Shown: positions 42,924 to 55,127, counted from the stretch's first letter. The stretch: DNA of 64,000 nt from Dactylorhiza incarnata (GCA_033032865.1 JAWHQI010000005.1:6100001-6164000); one strand, 5' to 3'. Made by a program: numbers and translations. Notes: generated by a model not told the origin, from the sequence alone.

Positions 42924-44680
42924 GATAATAACAAATCCTCTTAGCAAGAAATCAACAAAGGTGTTTATAGAATATGATAAGCGAGAGAAAAGTGCAACTA
43001 TAGTATTTGAAAGCATGAAAATGTGTATACTCCCCCTATCTCAATTCCCCCTACATAAATACAATTTATGTTTTACTCCCCCTAAATGATAGATTACATG
43101 AATTAGTCTCCCCTTAATCTTCTAGATTTCTCCTCTAAATTTCTTCAATTAATCTCCCCTTTTGGTATTATCAAAAGAAGGTGGGGTAAGGGTTGTAAGG
43201 ATGCATTCATGATCGAGCATTTGTAATATATGAAATGATAAAGAATTTAAGCATAGTATATATAAGATTTTTAAATAAATAAATAAGAGTTGTAAGCAAA
43301 CAGAAGAATATAAGAAACATCTTTTTGTAAGAATGAAAATCATAAGTATAAATATGAGTTGAAGTTCAAAATGTAAAGATGTTATAACCTTTTTGAAATC
43401 TCAAAGTTTTACATATTGATACCAAGCATGAAAAGAACATATCAACAAAAAAAAGATTATACTACAATGTTACTTAATTTCAAGTTTAAGAGATACCAAA
43501 CATTGTATAGATCAAGCTAGGTTATCTAGTGCATTTCTTATATAAAGAGTAGTATAGATAAAGCATTAGAACCCAATACTCATGAGAAGAAGTGTTATGA
43601 AAGATAATGAAGTGCACATAAGTGTATTTTGAGCAATGTTAACAAATTATTTAAATCACAAAATACAAGACATATGTAGAGTAAAATGCATAATAAAACA
43701 CAAGTAAATTAACTTTCACACACTTTAATGCACATAATTTTTAACGAAGTGGTGTAATACCCAAGGTTTGCACAAGACACTTTACTATTCTTTCCAAGTA
43801 GTACTTGGTGGAGTTAGATTTGTCTATATTTTTTGGTTACTTTTGTGAGACAACATTCCCCGAATACACTTGTTTTGCAAACCCAACATAATAAATTTTT
43901 TTAAACTCAACCACTTTTCTTAATTTTTAAGTGCAATTCAAATATAGTGTAGATAGTAAACTTATGCAAATTTTAATTCATTGTACAATTACAATACACA
44001 AGCAAGCATCTTTTAGATTTAAACACACATGTAGATTACCAAAATAAGTGAGTTAAAAAGTATCATTACCAATCACAAAACATTTACTCATACTTAAAGG
44101 CATGCTAAGCTTAGTTCAAAGCATGATAAACATTTGTTTCAATACAATTGATGCAATTGATGCACTTAATTAGATATATCAAAGCATGATAAACAAAACA
44201 ATGTTCATAGTAATTTGAAGAAACAAGTCTTAACATTATAAATAATTCTAAATAATAGAATTCATACATGCTTGATATTAACAATATAGATCATACAATT
44301 TTTTTGTTGTTTTGAAAATTTTTATGAAAGAAAAAACAGAAAACCACAAAAACATATTTTTGTATTTTTGAATGTTGAAGTTTTGTAGTTGATTTTTCAT
44401 AATATAAATAAAACAAAAATAACAAAAGTCAGAAACAGAAAAACTAAGTAGTACATATAAACTAACATATTTTTATTGATTTTTAGAAATTTTGAAAAAA
44501 AAACAAACACCCACGCTAGTGCTAGAGCGGAAAACAATAAGTGATTTTTTGAGAATTTTAAATTTTCACTTTTTGATCTTGATTAAGAGTCCTTAGAGTA
44601 GTCTTATGCAGAAATTTTGTAATTTTTAGAGATGTCTTGATTGCTCAATTTGCATAAAACTTTAGCGATTTTCAAATAAC
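42924..44680 (-). other. C3 3' non-coding region
   Basis: About 1.75 kb, AT-rich, with no supportable gene. The same region in C6 (60442-61936) shares many blocks (for example AACAAATCC, CATACCAAACATTG, GAGAAGAAGTGTTATG), so it is an inherited part of the family. Short CTCCCC runs near 43030-43160 mirror the polypurine tract. Confidence 0.75.
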
Positions 44681-45229
44681 TCATCCTAAGATGTCTAAGA
44701 CTCCTAATTCCAACCTTAACATTTGAAACCTTGCATCGGGAAGAGGTTTAGTGAATATATCAGCAAGTTGAGAGTCCGTGCCAATGAAACTTATTCTAAC
44801 ATTTTCCATTTTAATGTGATCTCTTATGAAATGATTACGTACATCTATATGTTTCGATCTAGAATGGTGTACCGGATTATTTTTAAGATCAATGGCACTT
44901 TTGTTGTCACATTTCAATTCAATATGTTTTAGATGAAAACCAAAGTCCTCTAAAGTTTGGCTCTTCCATAGTGCTTGTGTACAACAACTCCCTAATGCAA
45001 TGTATTCAGCCTCCGTGGTGGAGAGTGCAACTGAATTTTGCTTCCTACTAGACCATGCAACTAATGAAGGTCCTAGAAAATGGCAAGTACCGTTAGTGCT
45101 TTTTCTATCAAGTGAGAATCCAGCGTAGTCCGAATCGGAATAGCCTTGAAGTGTTAATGAATTGTAATGCGGGTACCATAATCCTAATCTAGATGACCCA
45201 ATTAGATATCTAAAAATTTGTTTTACCAC
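44681..45229 (-). CDS. C3 RNase H (open fragment)
   Basis: 182 codons: YSDSDYAGFSLDRKSTNGTCHFLG, LSTTEAEYIALGSCC, KCDNKSAIDLKNNPVHHSRSKHIDVRNHFI, IFTKPLPDARF, and a natural stop at 44681. The standard copia RNase H with its acidic residues is present. It follows RT after a short frame-broken stretch. Confidence 0.9.
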   Translation of the reverse strand: MVKQIFRYLIGSSRLGLWYPHYNSLTLQGYSDSDYAGFSLDRKSTNGTCHFLGPSLVAWSSRKQNSVALSTTEAEYIALGSCCTQALWKSQTLEDFGFHLKHIELKCDNKSAIDLKNNPVHHSRSKHIDVRNHFIRDHIKMENVRISFIGTDSQLADIFTKPLPDARFQMLRLELGVLDILG

Positions 45230-46164
45230 TTTTAAATGGGATTCTTTTGGATTGGCTTGAAATCAAGCACATAAGCATATGACAAACCTAATATCGGGTC
45301 TAGTTGCACTTTGATAGAGTAGAGTTCCTATCATACCTCTATATAGAGTTTGATCAATTGAAATTCCCGATTCATCTTTTCCTAATTTTAGTGATGCACT
45401 CATTGGTGTAGAAGGATGTTTAAGGTTTTCAAATCCAAAGCGTTTAAGCATATCAAAGACATATTTAGTTTGACATATAAAAATACCATCAACTCTTTGT
45501 GATATTTGAAAACCAAGAAAGTAAGAAAGTTCTCCTACTAGACTCATTTCAAATTCATTTTTCATCACTAAAATAACTTCATTACACAACTCTTCATTAG
45601 TAGATCAAAAATTATATCATCAACATATATTTGTAAAATAATCAAATCATCATTATTGTGCTTAATGAAGAGAGTATTATTGGCACTTCCCATAATATAA
45701 TCGTGCTTTAATAAAAATGATGCAAGTCTTTCATACCATGCACGGGGCGCTTATTTTAAACCATAAAGTGCTTTTTCTAGTTTATAAACATGATTGGGTA
45801 ATTTTTCACTAATAAAACCGGGGGGTTGTTCAACATAAACTTCTTCTTTTACAAACCTATTTAGAAAAACATTTTTTACATCCATTTGAAATAATTTTAT
45901 TCTTTTAAAGCTTGCAAATGCTAGAAAAATTGGTATAGATTCCAATCTAGCAACGGGTGCAAAAGTTTCATCAAAATCTATCCCCTCGATTTGTGAATAT
46001 CCTTGTGCTACTAAGCGTGCCTTATTTCTAATGATTCTTGACTCACCATCTAATTTATTTTTATAAATCCATTTTACACCTACAACCGGGTGATTAGACG
46101 GTCTTTCTACTAATTTCCAAACATTATGTTGCTCAAATTGTTCTAACTCTTCATTCATAGCCAA
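45230..46164 (-). pseudogene. C3 reverse transcriptase
   Basis: N-terminal half 46164-45751: [60 protein letters not shown]. Catalytic IYVDDIIF near 45630-45608 lies in a stretch interrupted by an in-frame stop and a frameshift. C-terminal half 45589-45263: MSLVGELSYFLGFQISQ, TKYVFDMLKRFGFE, TRPDIRFVICLCA. A TGA near 45261 separates it from RNase H. Confidence 0.87.
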
Positions 46165-46201
46165 AAACCAAAATTCATCATTTAAAGCGGTAGAAACGGT
46201 T

Positions 46202-47242
46202 CTACCTTTTTCTTAGCAACTGGCTTTCATGGTTTTCATCACTCCCTCCGGTCGCCTTATAGGACTGTTCGTTCGGTTCAATTCCGGTGCTGCTTGCTCT
46301 TCGTAGATTCGCCCTCCTTTTTGGTTCAATTTCGGAAGCAAAATAAATATTTGAGTAAGATTCATGAAGAGAAGAGCGAGTTCTTACCCCAATAGATGGT
46401 TCGCCAATTATTAGTTCCCATGGATGATCCTTTGTAAATTTCAAGGCGCTTGGAGGTACATAATCATCTTCCTTGGCCTCCTCTTCCTCTTCTTTGGAAG
46501 GTTCCTCGTCACCATGCTCCAAAGGTGGTAAGAGATCATCCTCTTTGCCCGCGGAAATTCTTTCTACACAAAGAACACGCTCATCAAATTTCACATTAAT
46601 CGACTCTTCAACTTTACTAGTTCTTTTATTAAAAATTCTATAAGATTTACTAGTTGAAGAGTATCCAAGAAAAGTTCCTTCATCGCATTTTTCATCAAAC
46701 TTTCCCAAGCTATCTTTAGTATTCAAAATAAAACATTTACAACCAAAAGCTTTGAAGTAGGATACGTTAGGCTTCTTTTGAAAATAATGTTCATAAGGTG
46801 CGTGATTAAGAGATGGGCGAAGCATGATTCTATTCATAACATAACTTGATGTATTTATGGCTTCGGCCCAAAAGGACTTAGGCAATTTATATTCACATAG
46901 CATAGTGCGTGCTAGTTCTTGAAGTGTCCTATTCTTTCTTTCTACAACGCCATTTTGTTGTGGTGTGCGTGGTGTGGAGAACTCATGTTTAATACCTAAC
47001 ATATCACAAAAAGATGTAAAATTTTTATTTTCAAATTCTCCTCCATGATCCGAGCGAATGCATTTAATTTTTAAATCACTTTCATTTTGAATACGAGTAT
47101 ATAATTTTGCAAATTCGCAAAACGCAACGGATTTGGATGAGAGAAATAATGTCCAACAATATCTTGAAAAATCATCTATTAAAACATATGTATATAATCT
47201 ACCACCAAGACTTGCGGTGCTAACGTGACCAAAAAGATCCAT
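46202..47242 (-). pseudogene. C3 integrase core and C-terminus
   Basis: Starts MDLFGHVSTASLGG (first Asp), then CIRSDHGGEFEN (second), FSTPRTPQQNGVVERKNRTL (Glu). C-terminal copia block KFDEKCDEGTFLGYSSTSKSYR and acidic linker. It ends at TAG near 46202, just before RT. The upstream frame continues as the zinc domain across a stop near 47243-47250. Confidence 0.87.
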
Positions 47243-47836
47243 ATGAATTAATTACAAGGGTCTTGTAGTAGAAATAAATTTTTTTCTTTTGAAAGAGGAT
47301 CTAGTAAATTTACCTTTTTGACATGGTGAACAAAGTGAAGGTAAAGTTCCATTTAACCTAGGCAATCCTCTAATTAAATCACTTTTGGCAAGTTTTACAA
47401 TAAGCTTTGTGCAAGCATGTCCTAGCCATCTATGCCAAAGTTCTAATTCATCATTTTTAGTGATAAAACATTTTATAGATGATTTAGAAAGATCATGAAA
47501 AGAAACAATATTAACATTATGTATTCTTGGTGCAGTTAGTAAAATATCTTTTGTAGTAGGATTGGATATTTTGCATAGATTAGTGGAAGATTCAAATAAA
47601 ACATCTAATCCTTTATCGCTTAATTGACTAATAGAAATAAGATTGTGTTTTAGCCCTTTCACATAAAGAACATTAGATGTCGTAAAGGATTTGTTACCAA
47701 TTGTACCAATTCTCATGATCCTTCCTTTTTCGTTATCGCCAAACGTCACAATCCCTCCCTTCTTCTTTTTTAGGCTAAGGAACTTTGCTTTATTGCCTGT
47801 CATGTGCTTGGAGCATCCAGAATCCAAGTACCACAC
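47243..47836 (-). pseudogene. C3 protease and integrase zinc-binding domain
   Basis: Protease MWYLDSGCSKHMTGNK keeps its catalytic DSG. Core block ISISQLSDKGLDVLFE follows. Integrase HHCC-type region: ELWHRWLGHACTKL...CSPCQKGKFTRSSF. The usual HRRLGH reads HRWLGH. The start of the protease frame upstream of 47836 is broken. Confidence 0.86.
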
Positions 47837-47959
47837 ATCTCATTTTCCTTAGCCTTCCCGCACATCTAGAAAGAAGATGAGATTAAAGCTCCAGATACCC
47901 AAGTGGTACCACCCATAGAATAAGTGGAAGCCTTAGGTACCCAGATTTGCTTTAAAGTA

Positions 47960-49808
47960 GTTTATTTTAATTTTTTGCCAGAACTAGACGTGTGACCAAA
48001 CCTATAACGGTTTGCACACTTAATAAAGGAGGTTGAGACCCTTTTCTAAAAATTTTTCTTGCTGTAAGGAATTGGATTTACAGAAGAAAAAGATTTTGCA
48101 AAAGAAAAAACTGGATTTTTGTATGAGGTTCTAGCGCCGACATTATTGGCTAGCGCCGGGCGGTAGCCCTCACCTCGATATCCGAGCCCAAATTTTTCAG
48201 AACCATAGCACTGGTTCCCTAAAATCATATTCAGAGATTTTTGGCACATTCCAAATTTTTTAATGGCCATTGTGAGATGATGAACTTGTGCTTTATGTGA
48301 GGAATTTTCTTTCACAAGCATGACACACCTATTTTCAAAACCTTTTTTTATTATTTTTGATTTTCGCAAGAGAGGCTTCTAATTTTCTTTCTAATTCCCC
48401 CTTCTCTTTTGTAAGAGTTTTGACATGGGAGAGGGCTTTAGAAAGTGACTCTTCAATATCTTTTGCCATTTTAGTGGAGTGATCACACTCATGGCAAGAA
48501 ACCTTTCTCTTTTCTAAAACAATTAATTTTTTGGAAAGCTTTTGATTTTCTTTAATTAGAGATTCATTTTCACGATTCAATAAAATATTATCTTTCATAT
48601 TTTTATCAAAATCTTTGCAAGTTTCAAGAAAGTCATTAAAGAGTTCATCATAAGTGGGAGGAGTTACCTTAGTGTCGCTAAGAACACTGATGTTGTCGTT
48701 GTCATTTCCTTGTCCCATGAGGCACATGTTTGCTTCCTCATCTTCGCTTGATGAAGACCCACTTGATCCTTCGGAGGAGGAGGAGTCATCCCATGTTCTA
48801 GCTTTTAGCACTTTCATCTTTTCCTTCCCTTTGTACCACTTTTCCTTTTTCTCCTTCAAAAACTTTGGGCACTGGCTCCGTATATGCCCGGTCTTCCTGT
48901 AGTGATAGCATTCTGGTGGAGGTCTTTCTTCTTCATCATCGCTCTCCTTTTCCTTCTTGAAGATGAACCTTTCCATCTTCCTTCCTTTTCAAAATATTTC
49001 TGGAAGGTGTTTCTCCTTTCCGGATTTCTCATGAACTTTCGGAAGTTCTTTACCAAAAGGCTTTCTTCATCTTCATCCTCATCCTCTTGGCGCTTATTCT
49101 TTGATTTTAGTGCCAACACCTTCTTCTTTGGCTCCTTGTTGTATTCATCATGTTGGATTTTGAGTTCTACCTCATGGGTTTTGAGATTCCCAATGAGGCT
49201 CTCAACTTGGAGCGTTCTTAGATTGTGCGACTCCGAGATAGCTGTTACCTTTGGATTGAATTTTGGAGGAAGGGATTGAAGAATCTTTCGGACCAAGTCG
49301 CCATTGGAGAAGGTCTTTCCAAGAACTTTGGAGGCATTGACGATCTTGGTGAAGCGCGTGTACATGGCATCAACATCTTCACTTTCATCCATCCGGAACT
49401 TTTCATATTCTGACTCCAGTTGGAAAAGCTTTGAATCTTGAACCTGCGATGTACCTTCATGAGTAATTTTCAAATGATTCCAAATATCATATGTAGTAGT
49501 ACATGCGGAAATTCTATTAAATTCATTTCTATTTAACGCACAAAATAAAGCATTTAAGGCCTTGGCGTTATTTTTGCATTTAAGTTTATCCCTATCATCC
49601 CACTTATACTTAGGTTTTTCTAATGTTACTTCTCCAACTAAAATTGTAGGAGGAGAGTATTCCTCTTCTACCATATTCCATACCTCAATATCTAGGGTCA
49701 TAAGAAAACATCTCATCCTATTTTCCAATAATTATAATCTGACCCAGTAAATAGTGGAGGTCTACTAATTCCCTGACCCTCGGAAAAAGAGAGATCATAA
49801 GACGCCAT
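47960..49808 (-). pseudogene. gag: C3 Gag, several frameshifts
   Basis: The start is ATG complement at 49806-49808 (MASYDLSFSEGQ). A one-base loss near 49725 shifts into YWKNRMRCF-type sequence (873-nt frame 49728-48856). Core: ALNALFCALNRNEFNRIS, YDIWNHLKITHEG, LQSLPPKFNPKVTAI, typical of SIRE/Maximus Gag. First knuckle CYHYRKTGHIRSQC has Tyr in place of the second Cys (48910-48869). A coiled-coil region follows. The second knuckle near 48020-47980 is degraded (CANRYRFGHTSSSG). Between the knuckles lies the LTR motif (48131-48168). Confidence 0.85.
48131..48168 (-). repeat. LTR motif inside C3 gag
   Basis: CTAGCGCCGA...GGCTAGCGCCGGGCGGTAGC, the same CG-rich motif as the C3 LTR array, in the Gag reading frame (encoding GYRPALANNVGAR). 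C6 has the matching site at 63949-63984. Confidence 0.82.
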
Positions 49809-49841
49809 TATTACTAGTTTTTAAATCATTTGGAATAACCC

Positions 49842-49853
49842 GCTCTGATACCA
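49842..49853 (-). other. C3 primer-binding site (initiator tRNA-Met)
   Basis: TGGTATCAGAGC on the minus strand, two bases from the 5' LTR. Confidence 0.93.
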
Positions 49854-49855
49854 CT

Positions 49856-50948
49856 TGTTGGATCGATAGGCACCCTTAGAGGGGGGGGGGGGGGGGGGGG
49901 GGGGGTGAATAAGGGAATAAAAATTCTTTTTATAATTTTAAGGAAATTACTAAATTGTTTAGGAATAAATGAGAGCAAAATAACAATTTAGCAAAAAGTA
50001 ATTTGCAATAAAAAAATTTACGCCAAATGAAAGAAATCAAGTAAACACAAATAGAGACATGATTGTATTCTATAAAAAAGTGTTTGCATAAATTTGATTT
50101 CTATATCGCTTGAAATTGGAGGCGTAAAAATGTAAATATCTTTTCCTTTTCTATACCGACTTGTATCTCCACAAACCGGTTGGCTTTAGCCTATCCTTCC
50201 CCGGATATGGCCTCATGCCACTCTAGCCAATCCTAACCCCGGATATGGTCTCGAGCACCCCCTAGATCTAATCTCCAAGACCTAGTCACCAACTCACGCG
50301 ACGAATTACCCCAAGCTGCGCAGGGACCTAGTCGCCAATACAAGATGATTTTACTACAAAAATTCACAATAATGAAATAAAGCAAATAACAAAAACTCCC
50401 TCTATGAGATTTGTGAAGATGAGGATGAAGGATCGCTGTAGCATAAATGAGGTTGAAGCGATCGTCCTTCAGATGCAGCATGACGGATTCCTTCTCTAGA
50501 AATATTCTTTGGCTTTGAGTGGGAGATGAACTTTCGGCAGAGTAACAGCTCTTGAATTTTGGCATAAGTAATCTCTCTGGAATGTCTTTTTAAAACGAGA
50601 GAGAAGACATCAATTTATACAACTTGAAGATAGCGCCTGCGGTAGCTCCTAACGCCTGCAGTAGAGTTTGTGTAGAAGCGGTTACGAAACCGTCGCGGCG
50701 TGGCTTTGTGTGCAAGAACTCGAGCTAGCGCCAGGTGGAAGCGCTAGCGCTGGAGGTAGCGCTAGTGCCAGGCAGTATCACTAGCGCTGGTGGTAGTGTT
50801 TCTTTCAGAAAGTTGATTTCAGCTGCTTTCTACCTGTGGAGTATTGCACCTATAGTTTGTGCACACTATAAATACACGACAAGCAAGATCAAATACAATA
50901 TGGGATTTGTTATTCTAAAACAAAGGGATGTGACACACATGTCCAACA
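49856..50948 (-). repeat. C3 5' LTR
   Basis: 1093 bp, TGTTGGACATG...ATCCAACA on the minus strand, with TGTTGGA/TCCAACA inverted ends. Motif array at 50631-50798 (GCGCTAGC, GGTAGCGCTA, GCGCCAGG). Minus-strand TATA box TATAAATT at 50612-50619, about 11 bp from the array. G run of 25 at 49881-49905. Confidence 0.93.
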
Positions 50949-51505
50949 CTTCTCACTACCTGATCCGTGCAAACACGGAATAGAAAGGGGTCCTCCCAAA
51001 AGTAATTCTTTAAATCAAAAAAGAATTTATTCTTTTGCTGACTCGAGAATTCTTTTGGCAGGACCCGGGCTACTAAATAGTTAGCCAAATCCGCAAACCA
51101 GGGGGTGGAAGATGTATTTATATTTTCGAGAGCAAGGAGGCGCTCTTCAGGGAATTTATCATTAATATCGGCTTCGACTAACGCTTCCGTATCAGAATTT
51201 TCTAGACGGGAAAGATGATAGACCGCCAAGTTTTCGGCTCCCCTTTTGTCCCGGATCTCTAAATCAAACTCCTGCAAGAGGAGGATCCATCGCAAAAGAT
51301 GGGGTTTGGCGTCTGATTTACTTAAAATATATCTAAGAGCGGAGTGATCTGTGAAAACGATTACTTTGGAGAGAGTGATGTATGACTTAAACTTATCAAA
51401 AGCAAAAATGATTGCTAGAAGCTCCTTCTCGGTAGTGGTGTAATTTGCTTGTGCCGATGTGAGTGTTTTGCTTGCATAAAAAATCGGGTGGAAATACTTA
51501 CTCAC
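50949..51505 (-). pseudogene. G1 RNase H and start of integrase
   Basis: RNase [64 protein letters not shown]. It then runs into the integrase linker [18 protein letters not shown]. Codons beyond 50949 belong to the C3 LTR. The true continuation is at 9341. This ties the 51-56 kb block to the 9.2-kb and 0.6-1.5-kb integrase pieces. Confidence 0.88.
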
Positions 51506-51513
51506 CCGTTGGC

Positions 51514-52619
51514 CTAATACGACGCTACTGCAATATCACTCGCGTCGCACATAATTTCAAAGGGTAGCGACCAATCCGGGGCGACTAAAATCGGAGAATT
51601 TATAAGTTTTTCTTTGATAAGTTTAAAGGCCAAATGGCATCCTTCATTAAAAAGGAAAGAAGATTCATTTTCGAGAAGATGGGTTAACGACTTCGTCATT
51701 TTGGAAAATTTTTGTATAAAACGCCGATAAAACCCTACGTGGCCTAGGAAACTTCTAATGGCTTTTACATTCGTTGGAGGGGGAGTTTTTCGATAACTTT
51801 GATCTTGGCCCTATCGACCTCGATCCCTTTGCCCGATATTTTATGGCCAATGACTAATCCTTCTTTGACCATAAAATGACATTTCTCCCAATTAAGAGCT
51901 AAATTTGTTTCCTCGCAATGTTGTAGCACACACTCGAGATTTTTTAAATAATTTTTAAACGAATTTCCGAAAATGGAGAAGTCGTCGATGAAAACTTCCA
52001 TTACTTCCTCTACTAACTCGTCAAATATCACCAGCATACATCTTTGGAATGTAGCTGGCACGTTACAAAGACCAAATGACATCCTCCGATAAGTGAAGGT
52101 GCCAAAGGGACAAGTGAATGTGGTTTTCTCTTGGACATCGGGCGAAATAGGGATTTGAAAATATCCCGACAAACCATTGAGAAAACTGTAGTAGGAGTGA
52201 CAAGAAAGGCGTTCTAAGATTTGATAGATAAAAGGTAAAGGGAAGTGATCCTCACGGGTGGCATCATTTAATTTTCGATAATCAATGCACATCCGCCAAC
52301 CCGTAACAGTACGGGTTGGGATCAATTCATTATTTTCATTTGCTACTACCGCTACATCGCCTTTCTTCAGCATGACTTGTATTGGGCTTACCCAAGTACT
52401 ATCTGATATCGGGTAGATAATTCCCGCATCTAAAAGTTTGATAACATTAGCCTTAACGACTTCTTTCATATTCGGGTTTAGCCATCGTTGAGGCTGGACT
52501 GTGTTGCGGGAATTATCTTCGATGAAGATTTTTTGAGTGCAGAAGGAAGGGTTAGTACCCTTAATATCCGAAATTTGCCACGCAATTGCGTATTGGTGAT
52601 TGCTTAGGACTAGAGTCAA
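51514..52619 (-). pseudogene. G1 reverse transcriptase
   Basis: NPNMKEVVKANVIKLLDAGIIYPISDSTWVSPIQ, WRMCIDYRKLNDATREDHFPLPFI, SGYFQIPI, SFGLCNVPATFQRCM and the catalytic block VFIDDFSIFG, in the gypsy order. [19 protein letters not shown] at 51600-51535 leads into RNase H. A frame break near 51700-51765 divides it. VAVVANENNELIPTRTVTGWR is the Athila-like insert before the YRKLN block. Confidence 0.88.
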
Positions 52620-52907
52620 TTCAGAAATTTCTGAATTACTCAGTTCGGATGATACAATAACGAGTAGCTTAGAGTCCTTTTCTAGAAAATAGATATTTTA
52701 GGTGAGGGGTGGGGGGGGGGGGGAGTTGTTTTAATTCCAACACGGGTGGCTCTTCATATGAAGTTTTAATTTTTTATTTTTTTAACGGCTCGGGTGGTGT
52801 GGAGCGAGATATTTCTTCTAGACAAATGAGCTCGACGAGCTCAGAATCGTTACTCGATGTGGAGACTAACTCGGGAAGAGGATAAAAATCATTTTCAAAA
52901 CATTCTT
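52620..52907 (-). other. G1 degraded protease-RT linker
   Basis: No open frame of note. It contains a G run of 13 at 52711-52723 and Ser/Glu-rich coding remnants on the minus strand. Nothing else seen. Confidence 0.5.
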
Positions 52908-53719
52908 CTAAGTAAAAACACGAATCGTCATTCCTAAAGTGTTTCGAATCGAGGGATTTATACTAAAAGTAACTTCATCATCTCCTACCCGTAGGAGGAG
53001 CTTTTCATTACTTACGTCGATAATCGCACGGGAGGTGGCAAGGAAGGGGCGGCCGAGTATGAGGGGTACTTCAGCATCCTCTTCGATATCAAGAATGACA
53101 AAGTCCACTGTGAAAATGAACTTGTCAACCTTAACGAGCACATCCTCCACTATCCCTAATGGATATTTTAATGAACGATCTGTGAGTTGAATACTCATTC
53201 GGGTGGAGCTAGGATTTCCTAGACCTAAATTTTTGAATAATGAAAAGGCATGAGGTTTATGCTTGCTCCAAGACCAGCTATAGTGTGTTTTACTAACGAA
53301 TTGCCAAATAGGCACGGGATGGAGAACTGTCCCGGGTCATTTGCTTTTTGAGGCAATTTGTTAAGTATAACCGCGGAGTATTCTGCGTTTAAGGAAATAT
53401 GTGAAATATCTTCTAATTTCTTCTTATTGGAGAGCAACTCCTTAAGATATTTCGCATAATTCGGCATTTGAGAGATAGCCTCGCAGAAGGGTACATTAAT
53501 ATGAATTTGTTTTAAAATTTCAAAAAACTTTTTATAATTTTTCTCGGCGCACTCGCTCCTAAGCTTTGATGGATATGAAATATTTGGACTAGAAGCGTGC
53601 GAATCTAACGTAGCAGGCAAATTCGAAGATAAAATAGGAGTAGTAGGAGGAGGAGAAGTAGTTACCATGGGTTTGTACTGTTTTGAAACCACCTCCTTTC
53701 CACTGCGGAGAGTAATCAA
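52908..53719 (-). pseudogene. G1 Gag end and aspartic protease
   Basis: Minus strand: MITLRSGKEV (53719), FFEILKQIHINVPFCEAISQMPNYAKYLKELL, typical of Athila Gag-protease junctions. Active-site region AGLGASINLMP near 53270: the catalytic Asp expected before LGAS reads Gly (GGT). After a frameshift near 53230-53315 comes the C-terminal half DFVILDIEEDAEVPLILGRPFLATSRAIID. It is non-functional as read. Confidence 0.86.
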
Positions 53720-53788
53720 GTTTGCGCTTTCCCTTGGATATTGCTCCGTATTTCAAGGTAGAGTTCCTTGCTGGCACTCGGAGAACAT

Positions 53789-54230
53789 TTATGCTAGCTG
53801 CCCCACTTGATTCTCTAAATTTTTGATCGATCTGGTGAGGTTCCGGATGTTCGTTTCATTTGTAGAAACATATTTTGCAAAGACCTCTTCAAGCGGAGAG
53901 GGCTTTTGCTGTTGCGGTGGAAAACCGAGTGGATTTAAGTTTGAAGGGGGAGTTAAGTTAAGAAGTTGATTTGGAGGTTGATTCATATTTAAAGGATGTG
54001 GAGCATTTCCTTGGTTGCTCCATGAGAAATTTGGATGGTTCATATAACCCACATTGTAGGTGTTGTTGTATGGAGCGGAGTTTGGGTTATAGGAAGGTTG
54101 AGGTGAATTTCCCATGTAGTCAACCTGCTCTTCAATTAAGACATTATTAGACCAAGGAGGAGTGGCAGAGGAAGCAGACATCTTCGCCACTTTCTTTGTT
54201 AAGCGCTCAACTTATAAAGCTAAAGTAGAA
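53789..54230 (-). pseudogene. G1 Gag, C-terminal part
   Basis: NHPNFSWSNQGNAP, a Pro/Gln/Asn-rich stretch and the closing coiled coil ETNIRNLTRSIKNLENQVGQLA, matching the G2 blocks HPNFSWNPN and MRNLETQLGQLAQ. It is cut at 54230 by the DNA transposon; the Gag frame continues at 55367. Confidence 0.85.
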
Positions 54231-54594
54231 GGTGGTGTTTGGTTGGGCTGATAGCCTGCGGTGCGGTTGCCCAAAAATGGAGTTTTGGCTAAAAGCGGCG
54301 TTTGGTTCGGCTTATTTCTAAAAAGACGGTTATTCGATTCCGCTGTTTTCTATTAGCTCCCAGCCGCGCTGTTTAACTCCGTCTAGCCGCAATCGCAATT
54401 TCCCTGGAGTGGTGTCTTCTTTTCCCTCCCGCTCCTGTGCCTCCTCTCTCGATACCTCCATTTCATCTTCGCGGCTCGTAGTGTCCTCGTCCCTAATCGC
54501 GCGAGAACTCTCGGCGAGCACCGACTTATTCTTCTCCTCTCATGCCTAGGAAATAACATCGAATTTTTGGGCGCAGAGGAGGCGGAGAAGCTCG

Positions 54595-54652
54595 ATGGCC
54601 ATCTGCGGTCGGATTGCGCTCTCTCCTGCCCATGTTCTCAACTCCAGATCAG
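54595..54652 (+). other. Possible captured first exon inside the DNA transposon
   Basis: ATG at 54595 opens MAICGRIALSPAHVLNSRS, ending CAGATCAG|GTTTCC, a good 5' splice site followed by T-rich intron-like sequence. The upstream 54330-54590 is CT-rich like a 5' UTR. This would make the element a Pack-type carrier. I do not recognise the gene. Confidence 0.4.
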
Positions 54653-55070
54653 GTTTCCTCCTCGTCTCCATGTTTCTTTTGTTTTTGTCCCGATCTTACA
54701 TTTTAATGTTATTGCTCACTGGCTGGGCGATTAGTTCTTCTCACTAAAGCTCCACTTGTGCTCATGCTGATTGGATAATTTTTTTCTTTAGTTTGCTGAT
54801 TTACTTTTGAATCTGGAAGTTTGAGTTCCGATTGCATATTGTTGAGATGCATTCTGGCGAGTGCGGGGATATGAGGATGCGTTGTTATTCGGGAGATTTT
54901 GATATATCTGTTTAATTCTTCTGACTAGAATTTCACTCGCGGAATTCCACTCGCGTTCGTTCTGATAGAGGGGATCTTCTTTCAATTTTAGGGTTTGCCC
55001 ATCAACATCTACAACTCTTATGTAACCGATCTGATTTCATGCCTATTTTTTCCGGTCTGATTATTAACAT

Positions 55071-55072
<2 letters not shown>

Positions 55073-55127
<55 letters not shown>

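Larger units (their letters stand above)
9342..50948 (-). mobile_element. C3: Ty1/copia retrotransposon (SIRE/Maximus-like), minus strand, split by C2 and C4
   Basis: 5' LTR 49856-50948, PBS on minus at 49842-49853, gag-PR-IN-RT-RH from 49808 down to 44681, polypurine tract at 42911-42923. The 3' LTR is split into 9342-9431, 26551-26821 and 42233-42910. TSD CTTCT at 9337-9341 and 50949-50953. Integrase precedes RT, the copia order. The Gag text (ALNALFCALNRNEFNRIS) is of the SIRE/Maximus type. Multiple frameshifts make it inactive. C6 is a second copy of the family. Confidence 0.92.

Noticed and set aside
52711..52723. G runs at 49881, 52711 and 59001 as functional elements
   Set aside because: They may be slippage or sequencing artefacts. 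Only the C3-family tract is reported, with low interest.
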